From: a virus
DNA: 64,000 nucleotides
Strand: one strand, 5' to 3'
IMG/VR virus record: IMGVR_UViG_3300018080_000122
Location: 1 to 64,000 of that record
Positions 23,263 to 31,476 of this stretch are shown piece by piece. Below the pieces are notes generated by a model. It saw nothing but the letters and a program-made list of their open reading frames with translations. It did not search any database and was not told the origin of the DNA. A program made the position numbers and the translations under genes. The first letter of the stretch is position 1. Each line of letters opens with the position of its first letter.

Positions 23263-23290
23263 TTGCGCTAACCAAAAGTCATGATACACT
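23263..23290 (+). promoter_or_regulatory. promoter TTGCGC-16-TACACT
   Basis: TTGCGC at 23263-23268 and TACACT at 23285-23290, 16-nt spacer, followed by AGGAGGAAATTC before the next ATG. The flanking GCTAACCAAA is shared with the promoter at 41574. Confidence 0.75.
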
Positions 23291-23330
23291 GGAATCGAAC
23301 CAAAAATAATCTAGAGTAAGGAGGAAATTC

Positions 23331-24365
23331 ATGGCTGAGGCAATGACGGACAAGGAACACCGCGCGTTTGTGCGCAGGCTTAAGGCAGACCTGGATAGAG
23401 AAGCGGAATCCCTCACCCCTGAGAACGCCAGATATTTGGTGGACATTTACTACCAACAGCAAGAAGACCGCAAGCGTGCCGCCAACCAGGCGCGAGCCGC
23501 AGGCGATGACGACGAACCTCATTTCCTGGTGGCATGGTTGGCGGCAGAGTTCAAGGCTTTAGAGAACCTGGTGAAGCACGTCATGGACGTGTACACCAAT
23601 CAGTTCGTCGTAACCAGGTGGGCCAAATCCCTGTTCGGCGTTGGACCCGTCCTAACTGCAGGCATTTTCGCCCACATCGATATCAACCGCGCTCCCACGG
23701 CGGGTAGCCTGTGGCGCCTCTCAGGATATGACCCCACGGTTATATGGACTGGGTCTGCAGAGACCGAGAAGATCCTGAAGAACATTCTCAGAGAGCGCAG
23801 AAAGAAAGATAAGATCGGAAATAAGTCTGCGATCTCCGAAGAGGAGATCGCTGCTGTGGCCGCGTTCTTCGGGCGCAACGTCAAGACGCTCATCAAAGAC
23901 GCCACCACGTCCAAGACCGGTAAACCTAGACAGCTCAACGTGGAGAATCTAGTCAAGGCGACCGCAAGGCGTCCCTGGAACAGTAGATTAAAAACCTTGC
24001 TGTGGAAATTCGCTGACGTCCAGAAAAAGTTCAGTGGCAACGAGAAGTGTTTCTATGGGCGCCTCTACAAAGAGTACAAGACCAATCTGAAGATGCGCAA
24101 CGAAAACGGCGACTTCGCTGAGGCTGCGGCAGAAGTACTGAAGAAGAAGCCCAGCCACAAACAGAAAGCCGCGTACGCTGAAGGCAAGCTGCCAGACGGC
24201 CACCTGGACGCTAGGGCAATGCGTTGGGTGTCCAAGCTCTTCCTCAGCCATCTGCATACCGTGTACTACGAGGCCACGTTCAACGAGCCCGCGCCCAAAC
24301 CCTACGTGATTGCGCATCTCAATCACGTTCACATGATTGAGGTCCCTAACTGGCCCATGACGTAA
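23331..24365 (+). CDS. helix-hairpin-helix protein, IS110-transposase-like C-domain
   Basis: A 344-residue protein. Residues ~105-140 read GVGPVLTAGIFAHIDINRAP, then GSLWRLSGYDP, which resembles the helix-hairpin-helix DNA-binding part of IS110/IS116 transposases. I see no DEDD catalytic domain in front, so it is probably not an active transposase. It has its own promoter and a strong AGGAGG. It may be a phage DNA-binding or recombination protein. Confidence 0.65.
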   Translation: MAEAMTDKEHRAFVRRLKADLDREAESLTPENARYLVDIYYQQQEDRKRAANQARAAGDDDEPHFLVAWLAAEFKALENLVKHVMDVYTNQFVVTRWAKSLFGVGPVLTAGIFAHIDINRAPTAGSLWRLSGYDPTVIWTGSAETEKILKNILRERRKKDKIGNKSAISEEEIAAVAAFFGRNVKTLIKDATTSKTGKPRQLNVENLVKATARRPWNSRLKTLLWKFADVQKKFSGNEKCFYGRLYKEYKTNLKMRNENGDFAEAAAEVLKKKPSHKQKAAYAEGKLPDGHLDARAMRWVSKLFLSHLHTVYYEATFNEPAPKPYVIAHLNHVHMIEVPNWPMT

Positions 24366-24374
24366 GGAGGAAAG

Positions 24375-24485
24375 ATGAAGCAGCCACAACAGATGAGTCC
24401 TATGAAGCCCTTGTTCACAAATGGAAAAGTGCTCTACAAGGGACGTCGGAGTGTTGTTGTGGAGACACAGACCTATGACGGGTAA
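24375..24485 (+). CDS. small hypothetical protein (36 residues)
   Basis: ATG 24375 follows AAGGAGGAAAG. The product MKQPQQMSPMKPLFTNGKVL continues as YKGRRSVVVETQTYDG, a small strand-rich protein. It overlaps the next gene by 11 bases. Function unknown. Confidence 0.6.
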   Translation: MKQPQQMSPMKPLFTNGKVLYKGRRSVVVETQTYDG

Positions 24486-24834
24486 AACAGGAAGAGACTG
24501 CCCAGCGTGCGGTAAAATGGCCAACGTGGTGACTGAGAAGGAAGAATCTTTCTACGTTGGCGTTGTCAGTGGCGCCCCAGTGTTGGAGTATTTTAGATGC
24601 CCTAACTGCAGGCTGTGTTGGGCTGAGGGGGCCAGCATTGATGACATACTGGAGATGAATAAGCGTGTGTGCCCCCTATGCAAGCTGCACGCTACCATGC
24701 TGTTCTCCGACGGTTCGCACCCTGCTGTGTGTTACAAGTGTTACGCCGCCAACGATTTCAGGGACGAAGAAGACCGATTGGCAGAGGCCGAAAAGTGGTT
24801 CGCTGGTTGGGGCTGGGGTAGCGAGCATCCTTAG
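24475..24834 (+). CDS. multi-zinc-ribbon protein
   Basis: From ATG 24475 the 119-residue product contains CPACGK, CPNCRLCW, CPLCKLHA and CYKCYA, four Cys pairs that could bind two zinc ions. A longer frame exists from 24421 but it overlaps the preceding gene. No specific family. The next 120 bases (24835-24955) carry no convincing gene. Confidence 0.6.
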   Translation: MTGKTGRDCPACGKMANVVTEKEESFYVGVVSGAPVLEYFRCPNCRLCWAEGASIDDILEMNKRVCPLCKLHATMLFSDGSHPAVCYKCYAANDFRDEEDRLAEAEKWFAGWGWGSEHP

Positions 24835-24955
24835 TCTGTTATCCACCAAAAGTAAAGAGGATTCTAAATTGTGGTGGCGCACGCGCAGAATTGAACGATG
24901 ATGGTTTAGACGACGGTGACATCACCATCAACAAAAACAAACAAGGAGGACAGTA

Positions 24956-25015
24956 ATGGCAAAGAAAAGGAGGAGAAAGATACCGCAGAAGCGAGTGGAT
25001 AAGGTGATTTCATGA
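24956..25015 (+). CDS. basic micropeptide (19 residues)
   Basis: ATG 24956 has AAGGAGGACAGTA directly upstream and the stop overlaps the next gene's ATG. The product is MAKKRRRKIPQKRVDKVIS, nearly half Lys or Arg. The strong ribosome site argues that it is translated, either for itself or to couple translation of the downstream membrane protein. Confidence 0.45.
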   Translation: MAKKRRRKIPQKRVDKVIS

Positions 25016-25254
25016 CGCGAAACAATACCAGCAACGCCACATTGTTCTGGGCCACTTTGGCTGTACTCTCCATGGCTTTTCTAGCGCTCTCTTTATTGGG
25101 AGACCCAAAACAGGCGCCCGAGGCGCACATATGGCTGGATGACGTGAGTGGTGAGACTTGGTTGACCCTCGTAGACGGCAGGGAGTACTTGTTGGATGAA
25201 GTCGTCCTGGCTGTAGAAGAGTCTATGGAACGCAATGACGTTGACAGGAGGTAA
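25012..25254 (+). CDS. small single-pass membrane protein
   Basis: An 80-residue product with a transmembrane helix at residues ~10-30 (LFWATLAVLSMAFLALSLL) and an acidic soluble part (DDVSGETWLTLVDGREYLLD). The ATG overlaps the stop of the preceding micropeptide. Function unknown. Confidence 0.6.
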   Translation: MTRNNTSNATLFWATLAVLSMAFLALSLLGDPKQAPEAHIWLDDVSGETWLTLVDGREYLLDEVVLAVEESMERNDVDRR

Positions 25255-25327
25255 AAATGGGAGGCCACGTCGTAGGTGGAGGAGTGTGACATTCAATGAC
25301 CGACGACGAGATACGGTAGGCGACTCA

Positions 25328-25615
25328 ATGGAAATACGAAAAGAGACGAAGACATTCTTTACCACGGAAGACGGGAAGCCTTTCGCCACACGTGCGGAAG
25401 CAGAGAAGTACGCTTCGGACGTGACGGACAAGAAGATTCTCGATGATTTTATCGATGGTTTTATCTCCTGGAACGACGATTATTGGGATATCTCCATTCA
25501 AGACCTTCGGTCCGAGTGGCCCAACCTCACGGCGGCCATAAGGCGGCACGGCCACCTGAAAGTCTACGTCGTATCCTCCGGGGAATGCAACGGGGGCGGT
25601 CGGCAGGCCCAATGA
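25328..25615 (+). CDS. hypothetical protein
   Basis: The 95-residue product starts MEIRKETKTFFTTEDGKPF, followed by ATRAEAEKYASDV, a small strand-strand-helix unit common in phage and plasmid proteins. The start at 25328 is preferred because the recognisable fold begins there, although its ribosome site is weak; an AGGAGG at 25247 would serve only a 10-codon frame. It overlaps the next gene. Confidence 0.55.
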   Translation: MEIRKETKTFFTTEDGKPFATRAEAEKYASDVTDKKILDDFIDGFISWNDDYWDISIQDLRSEWPNLTAAIRRHGHLKVYVVSSGECNGGGRQAQ

Positions 25616-25728
25616 AGCACTTTGTACATTGTGGAGCCATTAGGCATTTACGCTTGAATCGTGGAGTCCCTGATGGTATAGTGGAGTTGACTGCCAAACT
25701 GGAAATAATCAGACAACTGGAACAATGA
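25612..25728 (+). CDS. small hypothetical protein (38 residues)
   Basis: ATG 25612 overlaps the previous stop and its own stop overlaps the next start (ATGA at both ends). The product is MKHFVHCGAIRHLRLNRGVP, then a short amphipathic helix. The double overlap is the main evidence for translation. Function unknown. Confidence 0.5.
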   Translation: MKHFVHCGAIRHLRLNRGVPDGIVELTAKLEIIRQLEQ

Positions 25729-26468
25729 GAAGCGAATCCAAAGGCGGGGTGATTAACGTTTGGGGGACGTTTGACTACGAGCCTGGTGACATCTATATGG
25801 AATCCCACGAAGAAGATGTCGTAGGGTTTGTAGCCCATGTAACTCTATGCTATAACAAACCTAATATAAACCTACCAAAAGGGGTCCGCCTCAGTAGAAG
25901 GCTACGTTATGAACTCAAGGTGAGCGAATTTTACAGGGTCACTTCATGCTCCATAAAAGATCCTGACTACCTAAAGTGGCCCTACCGGTATGGACTGGCG
26001 TTTCGTAGTATTCCTGGGTATGGGCGCGTAATCTTGAAAATTAGGGATTACAAGAAATGTAAGGAGTTGATGCCTCCTCTGCTCGACAACAAACCTAAAA
26101 AACCTAAAAAGAAGAAACCAAAGAAGAAGCACAAAAAGTTTGATGACGTTGTGTTCATCGATAAGATTCTTGACGAGATGGACAAGGCGTCGCCACCCAA
26201 AAAAACAAAGAAAAAAGAGAAAAACCTCAATTTTGGCATGTTGTGGGGGATGCCCCCGAAGGCTTTACCTGATGATCCTTACAGCGATGATATATTCACC
26301 GACGACGATCTGGATGACTCCCTTGCAAAGTTGAAGGCACTCAACACTAAGATGAAGAAGCAAATCGCAGACACCAAGAAGAATAAGGAGGAGAAGCCTA
26401 TCGAAAAGCCAAAGCCGATCCGCAAAATAGGCGCCCCCGTGCACCGCAAATTCCATAAGCGGAGATGA
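25725..26468 (+). CDS. hypothetical protein with Lys-rich linker and GAPVHRKF tail
   Basis: The 247-residue protein has an N-terminal strand-rich domain (~1-120), then a lysine/proline linker (NKPKKPKKKKPKKKHKK), an acidic stretch (YSDDIFTDDDLDDS), a helix and the ending KPKPIRKIGAPVHRKFHKRR. The tail is in frame here, which shows that the GAPxxRxF motif is a real protein C-terminus. Function unknown. Confidence 0.65.
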   Translation: MRSESKGGVINVWGTFDYEPGDIYMESHEEDVVGFVAHVTLCYNKPNINLPKGVRLSRRLRYELKVSEFYRVTSCSIKDPDYLKWPYRYGLAFRSIPGYGRVILKIRDYKKCKELMPPLLDNKPKKPKKKKPKKKHKKFDDVVFIDKILDEMDKASPPKKTKKKEKNLNFGMLWGMPPKALPDDPYSDDIFTDDDLDDSLAKLKALNTKMKKQIADTKKNKEEKPIEKPKPIRKIGAPVHRKFHKRR

Positions 26469-26501
26469 TAAACCGCATGAAAAAACATAGGAGAATAGGA
26501 A

Positions 26502-29174
26502 ATGAAGCTGTTATATCCCAATATGGAGGATATTGCTCACCAAGTCAGTAAAGCAGACGAGTTCTCGTTTGATATTGAATGTTTCGCCCCTGGAGAGGGC
26601 GCCGGGAAGCTGGAACACTTGGACCCATTCAAGACGCAGATAGTAGGTATATCCCTAGCCACGAAGCACAACGCCTGGTACATCCCGTTCGGTGTAGACC
26701 CCAAGACAAACAAGAAGTACGCGCCCTTCCTGGAGTTCAAGAGGATCTTCAAAGATATCTTCTTAGACAAGGACAAGCGTGGGGTTGCCTGGAGTTGCAA
26801 ATTTGACTATAAGATCTTGACATTCAACGACTTACAGATAGACAACGAGCTGGTTGACCCCATGATCGCCTCGTTCCTGTGCGACGAGAACTTCCCACAC
26901 GGACTAAAGGCCACCACGGCGCGTGAGCTTGGAATTCTACAGACTAAAATCACGGAAGTGTGGGACAACCCGTATTCACAGGAGTTCTTTGATTATGGTC
27001 GTGATGACGCCATCTACACGCTCAGACTATGGAAGGAGGTCTTCGAGCCGCGTTTGGCCGAAGAGGGAATGGAGAAGCCGTTCTGGGCTTTCGAGATGCC
27101 GTGCGTCAAGATCGCGGCCGAAATGGAAATGAACGGCATCTTGATGGACGTGGCCTACATCAATGACTACGTGATCAAAGCTACGGGGCAGTTGAAGAAG
27201 ATCGAAGAGGATCTCTTCAACATGGCCGACAAAGAGTTCAATATCAATTCTCCCAAGCAGATTGGTGCCATCATGTTTGGGGACGCAGTAACGGGCGAAC
27301 CGGGTCTGGGCCTCCCAACAAGCTGCACGTCCAAAGGAAAACCCATCGGTAAAGCTGGTATTCGCTACTGGAAAACGAATGAAGCCGTCCTGCAGAGATT
27401 GGCCCTCCTGAAAATTCCTGAAGCGGAGTTCCCCAGGCTGATCTTGAAGTACAGAAAGATCACCAAACGTATCAGCACATACTGCCGCCCCTACCTGGAT
27501 AAGTACACCAAGACCGGGGACGGCCGCATCCATTGCTCCTTCAATACGATCGGTACCGAGACAGGACGATGGTGCGTAGCTAAAGGTACCCCTGTGGAGG
27601 TTCTTAGAGACGCTAACGCGTTCCCAAAAGGGATTCCTATTGAAGACGTCAAAGCAGGGGACCTGGCCTACACCTATGATGATAATCTTCAACTGACACT
27701 TAAGAAGGTGAAGTGGGTTGGAAAAACAGGAAATAAACCTGTAGTGCGTGTTCATTGGAGAGGGCAAGGACGTAAGCACACAGGTTACGTGGATTTGACA
27801 GAAGACCACGAAGTCAGATTGACAACGGGGATCTATGTCCAAGCCAAAAATCTGGTGCCAGGTGATTCCATACTGGCTCTACACAGATCCAAAGACAAAG
27901 ACGGCTACCAAAGGATGTGGGCCACAAACGAAGGTGAAATACAAAGAGAGCATCGTTGGGTATACGAGAAAATTCATGGCGGTATCCCATGGGGAACATA
28001 CGTTCATCACGAAGATGAGAATCGGAGCAATAACAAGTTAGATAACCTAAAAGCAATGCCTGTATTCGATCACCAGTCCATGCACTCCAAAAAGGTCGCT
28101 CACGCCAGAAGTTTACCCACTAAGCTGGCGCAGAGATACGTCGGTAAGAATTACTACAAATTCAAGGAATTACAAGAATATTTCGGCTTCGTGAATCCCT
28201 ATAACCACACTGTCGTAAAGGTTGAAAGATTGCCTGGGACTGTGGATGTCTACGATATGGAGGTTGAGGACACACACAATTTCATTGCCGGGGAGTTGTG
28301 CGTTCACAACTGTTCAAGAAATCCCAATATGCAGAACCTTCCCCGTGCCTCTAAAGAGTTTTCGTTGCGACGTGCTGTGATTGCTGAAGAGGGTTTCTAT
28401 ATCCTCAGCTCGGACTTTTCCCAACTCGAAATGAGGCTTATGGCAGAGGTTTCCATGGACCCTGTCCTCATAGAGATCTATAAACGCAACGGCAAATGCG
28501 ACTGCGCGACGTGGAAGGCGTCTTACGCTAAGGACCCGGAAGAGCCGCGATGCCGTCACGTTGACGTTCACACCAGGACTTCTGAAGACGCCAAGATCTC
28601 TAGACAGGACGCCAAGCCCTTGAATTTCGGCGCTATCTATGGAATGGGTTGGAAGGCCCTGATTGCCCAGGTCTTCAAGTTCACTGGCGGGACCAGGATC
28701 ATCTCCGAGGCACAGTCCAAGCACATGCTCCGCTCTTTCTTCAACACCTACAGGAATGTGAAGCGCTACCATAACTGGGTGAATGAGCGCTGCATTGACA
28801 GAGGGTGGATCAAAACGCTCCTTGGGCGTAAGCGCCGCATTTTCCACGTGGACAAAAGCGACTGGCGTAGTAAAGGCGCGGCCTTCCGTGAGCTCACGAA
28901 TGCAAGTGTCCAAGGCAGCGCAGCAGACATTGTTATGTTAGCCCTGCGCAACGTTGCCAGAGAGCGTGATGCTCGCGCTAAAGAAGATCCACGATACGCA
29001 CAGTGCAAGTTCATCTCCATGGTGCACGACGAAATGATTATGGAAGTTCCCATCGAAATCGCCAAAGAGATGAAGGAGATGGTCGTCTATGAGATGAACA
29101 ATTGTGTGAAGCTGAAGCATGTCCCGCTCGCCAGTAACTGCGGCATTGGGCCGAGTTGGGGCGACGCTCACTGA
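26502..29174 (+). CDS. polA: DNA polymerase I family A, intein-containing
   Basis: An 890-residue precursor. The N-terminal 3'-5' exonuclease domain has FSFDIECFAP; the polymerase domain has motif A SSDFSQLEMRLMAEVS, motif B RQDAKPLNFGAIYGMG and motif C SMVHDEMIMEVP. No 5' nuclease domain is present. An intein of 246 residues interrupts the TGRW / CSRNPNMQNLP site, so the mature polymerase would have 644 residues. It is the replicative polymerase candidate of this phage. Confidence 0.93.
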   Translation: MKLLYPNMEDIAHQVSKADEFSFDIECFAPGEGAGKLEHLDPFKTQIVGISLATKHNAWYIPFGVDPKTNKKYAPFLEFKRIFKDIFLDKDKRGVAWSCKFDYKILTFNDLQIDNELVDPMIASFLCDENFPHGLKATTARELGILQTKITEVWDNPYSQEFFDYGRDDAIYTLRLWKEVFEPRLAEEGMEKPFWAFEMPCVKIAAEMEMNGILMDVAYINDYVIKATGQLKKIEEDLFNMADKEFNINSPKQIGAIMFGDAVTGEPGLGLPTSCTSKGKPIGKAGIRYWKTNEAVLQRLALLKIPEAEFPRLILKYRKITKRISTYCRPYLDKYTKTGDGRIHCSFNTIGTETGRWCVAKGTPVEVLRDANAFPKGIPIEDVKAGDLAYTYDDNLQLTLKKVKWVGKTGNKPVVRVHWRGQGRKHTGYVDLTEDHEVRLTTGIYVQAKNLVPGDSILALHRSKDKDGYQRMWATNEGEIQREHRWVYEKIHGGIPWGTYVHHEDENRSNNKLDNLKAMPVFDHQSMHSKKVAHARSLPTKLAQRYVGKNYYKFKELQEYFGFVNPYNHTVVKVERLPGTVDVYDMEVEDTHNFIAGELCVHNCSRNPNMQNLPRASKEFSLRRAVIAEEGFYILSSDFSQLEMRLMAEVSMDPVLIEIYKRNGKCDCATWKASYAKDPEEPRCRHVDVHTRTSEDAKISRQDAKPLNFGAIYGMGWKALIAQVFKFTGGTRIISEAQSKHMLRSFFNTYRNVKRYHNWVNERCIDRGWIKTLLGRKRRIFHVDKSDWRSKGAAFRELTNASVQGSAADIVMLALRNVARERDARAKEDPRYAQCKFISMVHDEMIMEVPIEIAKEMKEMVVYEMNNCVKLKHVPLASNCGIGPSWGDAH
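27573..28310 (+). other. HNH-endonuclease intein in DNA polymerase
   Basis: The intein starts with Cys (CVAKGTPVEVL) after TGRW and ends in VHN before Cys +1 (CSRNPN). Splicing blocks include DLTEDHEVRLTT (block B-like) and DVYDMEVEDTHNFIAGELCVHN (blocks F/G). An HNH_3-type endonuclease is visible: HRWVYEKIHGGIPWG, then VHHEDENRSNNKLDNL. All expected splicing residues seem intact. Confidence 0.9.
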
Positions 29175-29217
29175 GCGTCTTCATTAGAGTGAAAACGACG
29201 CTAGAAACGGAGTTTAT

Positions 29218-29814
29218 ATGGATATAGATTTAGACGCTTTGAATTGCTCCCGTTATGAAGTATACGGGCAGCACCTGGTGATTTGGATAACGCCCGACGG
29301 AAAAGCCATTTCGAGGCAACAAATAGACAATTCACAAATCATCAATTATTTTTCACTGGAGAACCACGTGGCGCGTTGGGAGCGCTGCGATATGGAGTCT
29401 TCTACACTCACGTCTCCTACAGAAGCAGTCGTAACCGTATCGGATCTAGAGATTTTGATTTCGAAAATAAGTAAACGTCCATTTGATAGAGAGGACCACA
29501 AAAGGGACAAATGTTACGACTGCTGCGCGTACCCTGGCGAACTACACGAAGATGGTTGTGATGTCGAGCTGTGCAGTATGTGCAGCGGCCAACGCATATC
29601 CTGTAGATGCGATCCTAGCCATGAAGTCGTCAGGTTGAAGTGGACTGGCGAATGGCCAGGCGTAGCAGACGCCGTGGAATTCGGGTGGTACACGTACTCA
29701 GACGATATTGGGGTAGAGCCAGATATTGACAGAGTACACGCCGCAGCAACAGGAAAGGTCAAAGGGTACCGCTGGTCTACGTCAGATGGCAAAGTGGTTA
29801 AGACTAAAGACTGA
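29218..29814 (+). CDS. cysteine-rich conserved hypothetical protein
   Basis: The 198-residue product has in its C-terminal half CYDCCAYPGELHEDGCDVEL, then CSMCSGQRISCRC and WTGEWPG. I recognise the DGCDVxxCxxCxGQxISCxC pattern from many actinobacterial and phage hypothetical proteins; it should bind zinc. The N-terminal half is strand-rich and unknown. Confidence 0.65.
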   Translation: MDIDLDALNCSRYEVYGQHLVIWITPDGKAISRQQIDNSQIINYFSLENHVARWERCDMESSTLTSPTEAVVTVSDLEILISKISKRPFDREDHKRDKCYDCCAYPGELHEDGCDVELCSMCSGQRISCRCDPSHEVVRLKWTGEWPGVADAVEFGWYTYSDDIGVEPDIDRVHAAATGKVKGYRWSTSDGKVVKTKD

Positions 29815-29825
29815 CATGTATTAAC

Positions 29826-29853
29826 TGGCGCTAACTAAAAACAGCGTTACTAT
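29826..29853 (+). promoter_or_regulatory. promoter TGGCGC-16-TACTAT
   Basis: TGGCGC at 29826-29831 and TACTAT at 29848-29853 with a 16-nt spacer, followed by GCTACATTAATAAGGAAC before the HNH gene. One -35 base differs from TTGCGC; the following TAACTAAA matches the other promoters. Confidence 0.65.
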
Positions 29854-29890
29854 AAAATTATAGGGCGCTACATTAATAAGGAACATTGGC

Positions 29891-30538
29891 ATGACCAAAG
29901 ATGATTACAAGAGGTATTTAGCCAGCGACCATTGGAAGGAGACCAGAAAGGCTGCGTTGGCGCGCGCCAAATGGAAATGTCAATTGTGTTGTAGTTTTAA
30001 AGATCTCAACGTGCACCACCGGACGTATGCCAACCTGGGTCACGAAGAGGATTGTGATCTGACAGTGTTGTGTAGAGACTGCCATGCTAAATTCCACGGT
30101 GACCTACCAAAAGCGTCTCCAGATAGCAATAAAGATAAACCACTTGTAACGCTTGCCATGTTTTGTACCTCAACGCCGAAGCCAAATGATGTGACCATCA
30201 ACGGCAAACTGCTGCCGAGGCGCACCTCAAATTTACTAAAACGAGATGACGCTTTAAAGGATACAGTAGTAGAGTACTCCAGGTTACTTAATGCTAGAGT
30301 GCCTTATAATTACACACTGTCCCACAAAGAGGTAATAACAGCCAAGAAGATACTGGAGCGCGTAGGCAACCCAGAGACAGTGCTAGACTTCTACCGTTGG
30401 GTATTTAGAGAATGGGACGGTCCCATCATAAAGAGCCTATCTGGAGTGTGTGATATACACACGCCAACGCTCCACGTGCTGTTGGGTTTCACTTCTATAC
30501 TAGACTGTTTTTATGAGCGCAAACAAAACCGTGGATAA
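29891..30538 (+). CDS. HNH endonuclease with initiator-type C-terminal module
   Basis: Residues ~1-75 form an HNH nuclease: YLASDHWKETRKAALARAKW, CQLC, LNVHHRTYANLGHE and VLCRDCHAKFHG. The C-terminal ~60 residues (AKKILERVGNPETVLDFYRW, VFREW, VLLGFTSILDCFYE) resemble the C-terminus of the initiator-like protein at 8627. A shared partner or DNA-binding module is likely. It could be a free-standing homing enzyme or a functional phage nuclease. Confidence 0.8.
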   Translation: MTKDDYKRYLASDHWKETRKAALARAKWKCQLCCSFKDLNVHHRTYANLGHEEDCDLTVLCRDCHAKFHGDLPKASPDSNKDKPLVTLAMFCTSTPKPNDVTINGKLLPRRTSNLLKRDDALKDTVVEYSRLLNARVPYNYTLSHKEVITAKKILERVGNPETVLDFYRWVFREWDGPIIKSLSGVCDIHTPTLHVLLGFTSILDCFYERKQNRG

Positions 30539-30541
30539 GAT

Positions 30542-31057
30542 ATGGGCCTGAAGATAGAGGCAGTTCTAGGTAGAAAAATATATCAACTGATATGCGATGA
30601 TTGCTTCGCTGAAGGCCCTATTTCCATCAGCATAGACCGCCTCATTAAAAAGAAGGAAAAAGCCCACTGGAAGATGTGGAACAACAATGGCCTGTGGCGT
30701 GTCAAGTGCGCTGACTGTAGCCGTGGCATGTTCAGAGACGAAACGGGCACCAGAATCTGTATTCAGTGTGGCCGTGCTTTCTACCCCTCCAAACCCACCG
30801 TCAAGCGCTGCTCCCCAGAATGTAGCCAGAAGTCACAGAGGAAAGCGGAGCGACCCACAAAGGCACGACTACGTGAACTGGTATGGGAAATGCCGACCAC
30901 AGACGTGGCCAAAATGTTCGGCGTCAGCGACAAGGCCGTCTCTAAATGGTGCAAAAAGTATGAGATAGAGAAGCCTCCTCGCGGATACTGGGCGAAGCAA
31001 AAAGCTGATAAAAAAACGAAAAAAAGACTAGCAAAACGTGTAGTCCTGCTACAATGA
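30542..31057 (+). CDS. zinc-ribbon and helix-turn-helix DNA-binding protein
   Basis: The 171-residue product has CDDC, CADCSRG, CIQCGRAFYP and RCSPEC pairs (likely two zinc sites) and a C-terminal helix-turn-helix (MPTTDVAKMFGVSDKAVSKW, CKKYEIEKPPRGYW). Similar Cys/HTH proteins occur in phages as putative regulators. Its last ~40 bases are duplicated after cas12 at 34580, in a different frame. Confidence 0.7.
   Translation: MGLKIEAVLGRKIYQLICDDCFAEGPISISIDRLIKKKEKAHWKMWNNNGLWRVKCADCSRGMFRDETGTRICIQCGRAFYPSKPTVKRCSPECSQKSQRKAERPTKARLRELVWEMPTTDVAKMFGVSDKAVSKWCKKYEIEKPPRGYWAKQKADKKTKKRLAKRVVLLQ
31016..31056 (+). repeat. 40-bp direct repeat flanking the CRISPR cassette, copy 1
   Basis: The segment from ACGAAAAAAAGACTAGCAAA to TACAATG recurs at 34580-34619 with two substitutions and one A fewer. 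Here it codes for the C-terminus of the zinc/HTH protein and also contains a promoter. The two copies bracket the structured RNA, array and cas12. Confidence 0.85.
31028..31055 (+). promoter_or_regulatory. promoter CTAGCA-16-TACAAT upstream of the CRISPR leader
   Basis: TACAAT at 31050-31055 preceded, 16 nt away, by CTAGCA at 31028-31033; spacing equals the other promoters although the -35 is weaker. It overlaps the inverted repeat GACTA / TAGTC (31026-31045), a possible operator. Transcription would begin near 31063 and run through the structured region into the array. Confidence 0.6.
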
Positions 31058-31062
31058 ATTAG

Positions 31063-31270
31063 GGCCAGAAGAAACTAAGATTTCAACTGTCCCTTGCTGC
31101 TTGACAATTGGCTATTGGGTATCCTGCCAACCCAAAGGGGGAGGAGGGGAATTGCATCGGCATTTCCCATGACGCCTCCCCGAAGCGAGCGGGCTTCATG
31201 GCACTGGCCTAAGATCATTCGGTGGTGCCATGAAGTGAGCAGGCCCTGGTAAGACTTGGAGCCCGCATCC
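31063..31270 (+). ncRNA. structured RNA upstream of the CRISPR array
   Basis: No gene fits here, but there are strong nested stems: GGGGAGG (31138-31144) / CCTCCCC (31175-31181), a perfect 11-bp stem CTTCATGGCAC (31194-31204) / GTGCCATGAAG (31225-31235), and GCGGG (31189-31193) / CCCGC (31262-31266) closing around the latter. A promoter lies directly upstream. It may be a tracrRNA-like or accessory RNA of the Cas12 system, or a phage small RNA. A full anti-repeat to the CRISPR repeat was not found. Confidence 0.5.
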
Positions 31271-31476
31271 ATTACTAGGGAGCACTAGTCGAGCGGCTAC
31301 ATCGTGCTGAAATACGTGGGTTCACTCGCAGCAATATAACTCAAACAATCACAAGTAGTTACTACACGGATCATACACATAGATAGTGTAGGTGCCCTAA
31401 CAATAGCAGCACATACACATACACGCTCGAAAACACTACCATAAACCCATGACAGTATTGAAAATACGACGTGGGG
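31271..31476 (+). promoter_or_regulatory. CRISPR leader, AT-rich, no gene
   Basis: About 200 bases between the structured region and the first repeat. No credible reading frame. Two 7-nt pieces are complementary to opposite ends of the repeat (GCTGAAA near 31307 and GCAGCAC near 31406), too short to call an anti-repeat. Leader orientation is inferred from the mutated last repeat at the other end. Confidence 0.5.

Noticed and set aside
23331-24365. Active IS110-family insertion sequence
   Set aside because: Only the helix-hairpin-helix part is similar; no DEDD catalytic domain and no element ends were seen.
31075-31272. 65-codon minus-strand frame over the structured RNA
   Set aside because: It is a by-product of the stems; no ribosome site and protein composition looks random.
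31271-31476. tracrRNA anti-repeat in the CRISPR leader
   Set aside because: Only 7-nt matches to the repeat were found (near 31307 and 31406); too short to support a tracrRNA.
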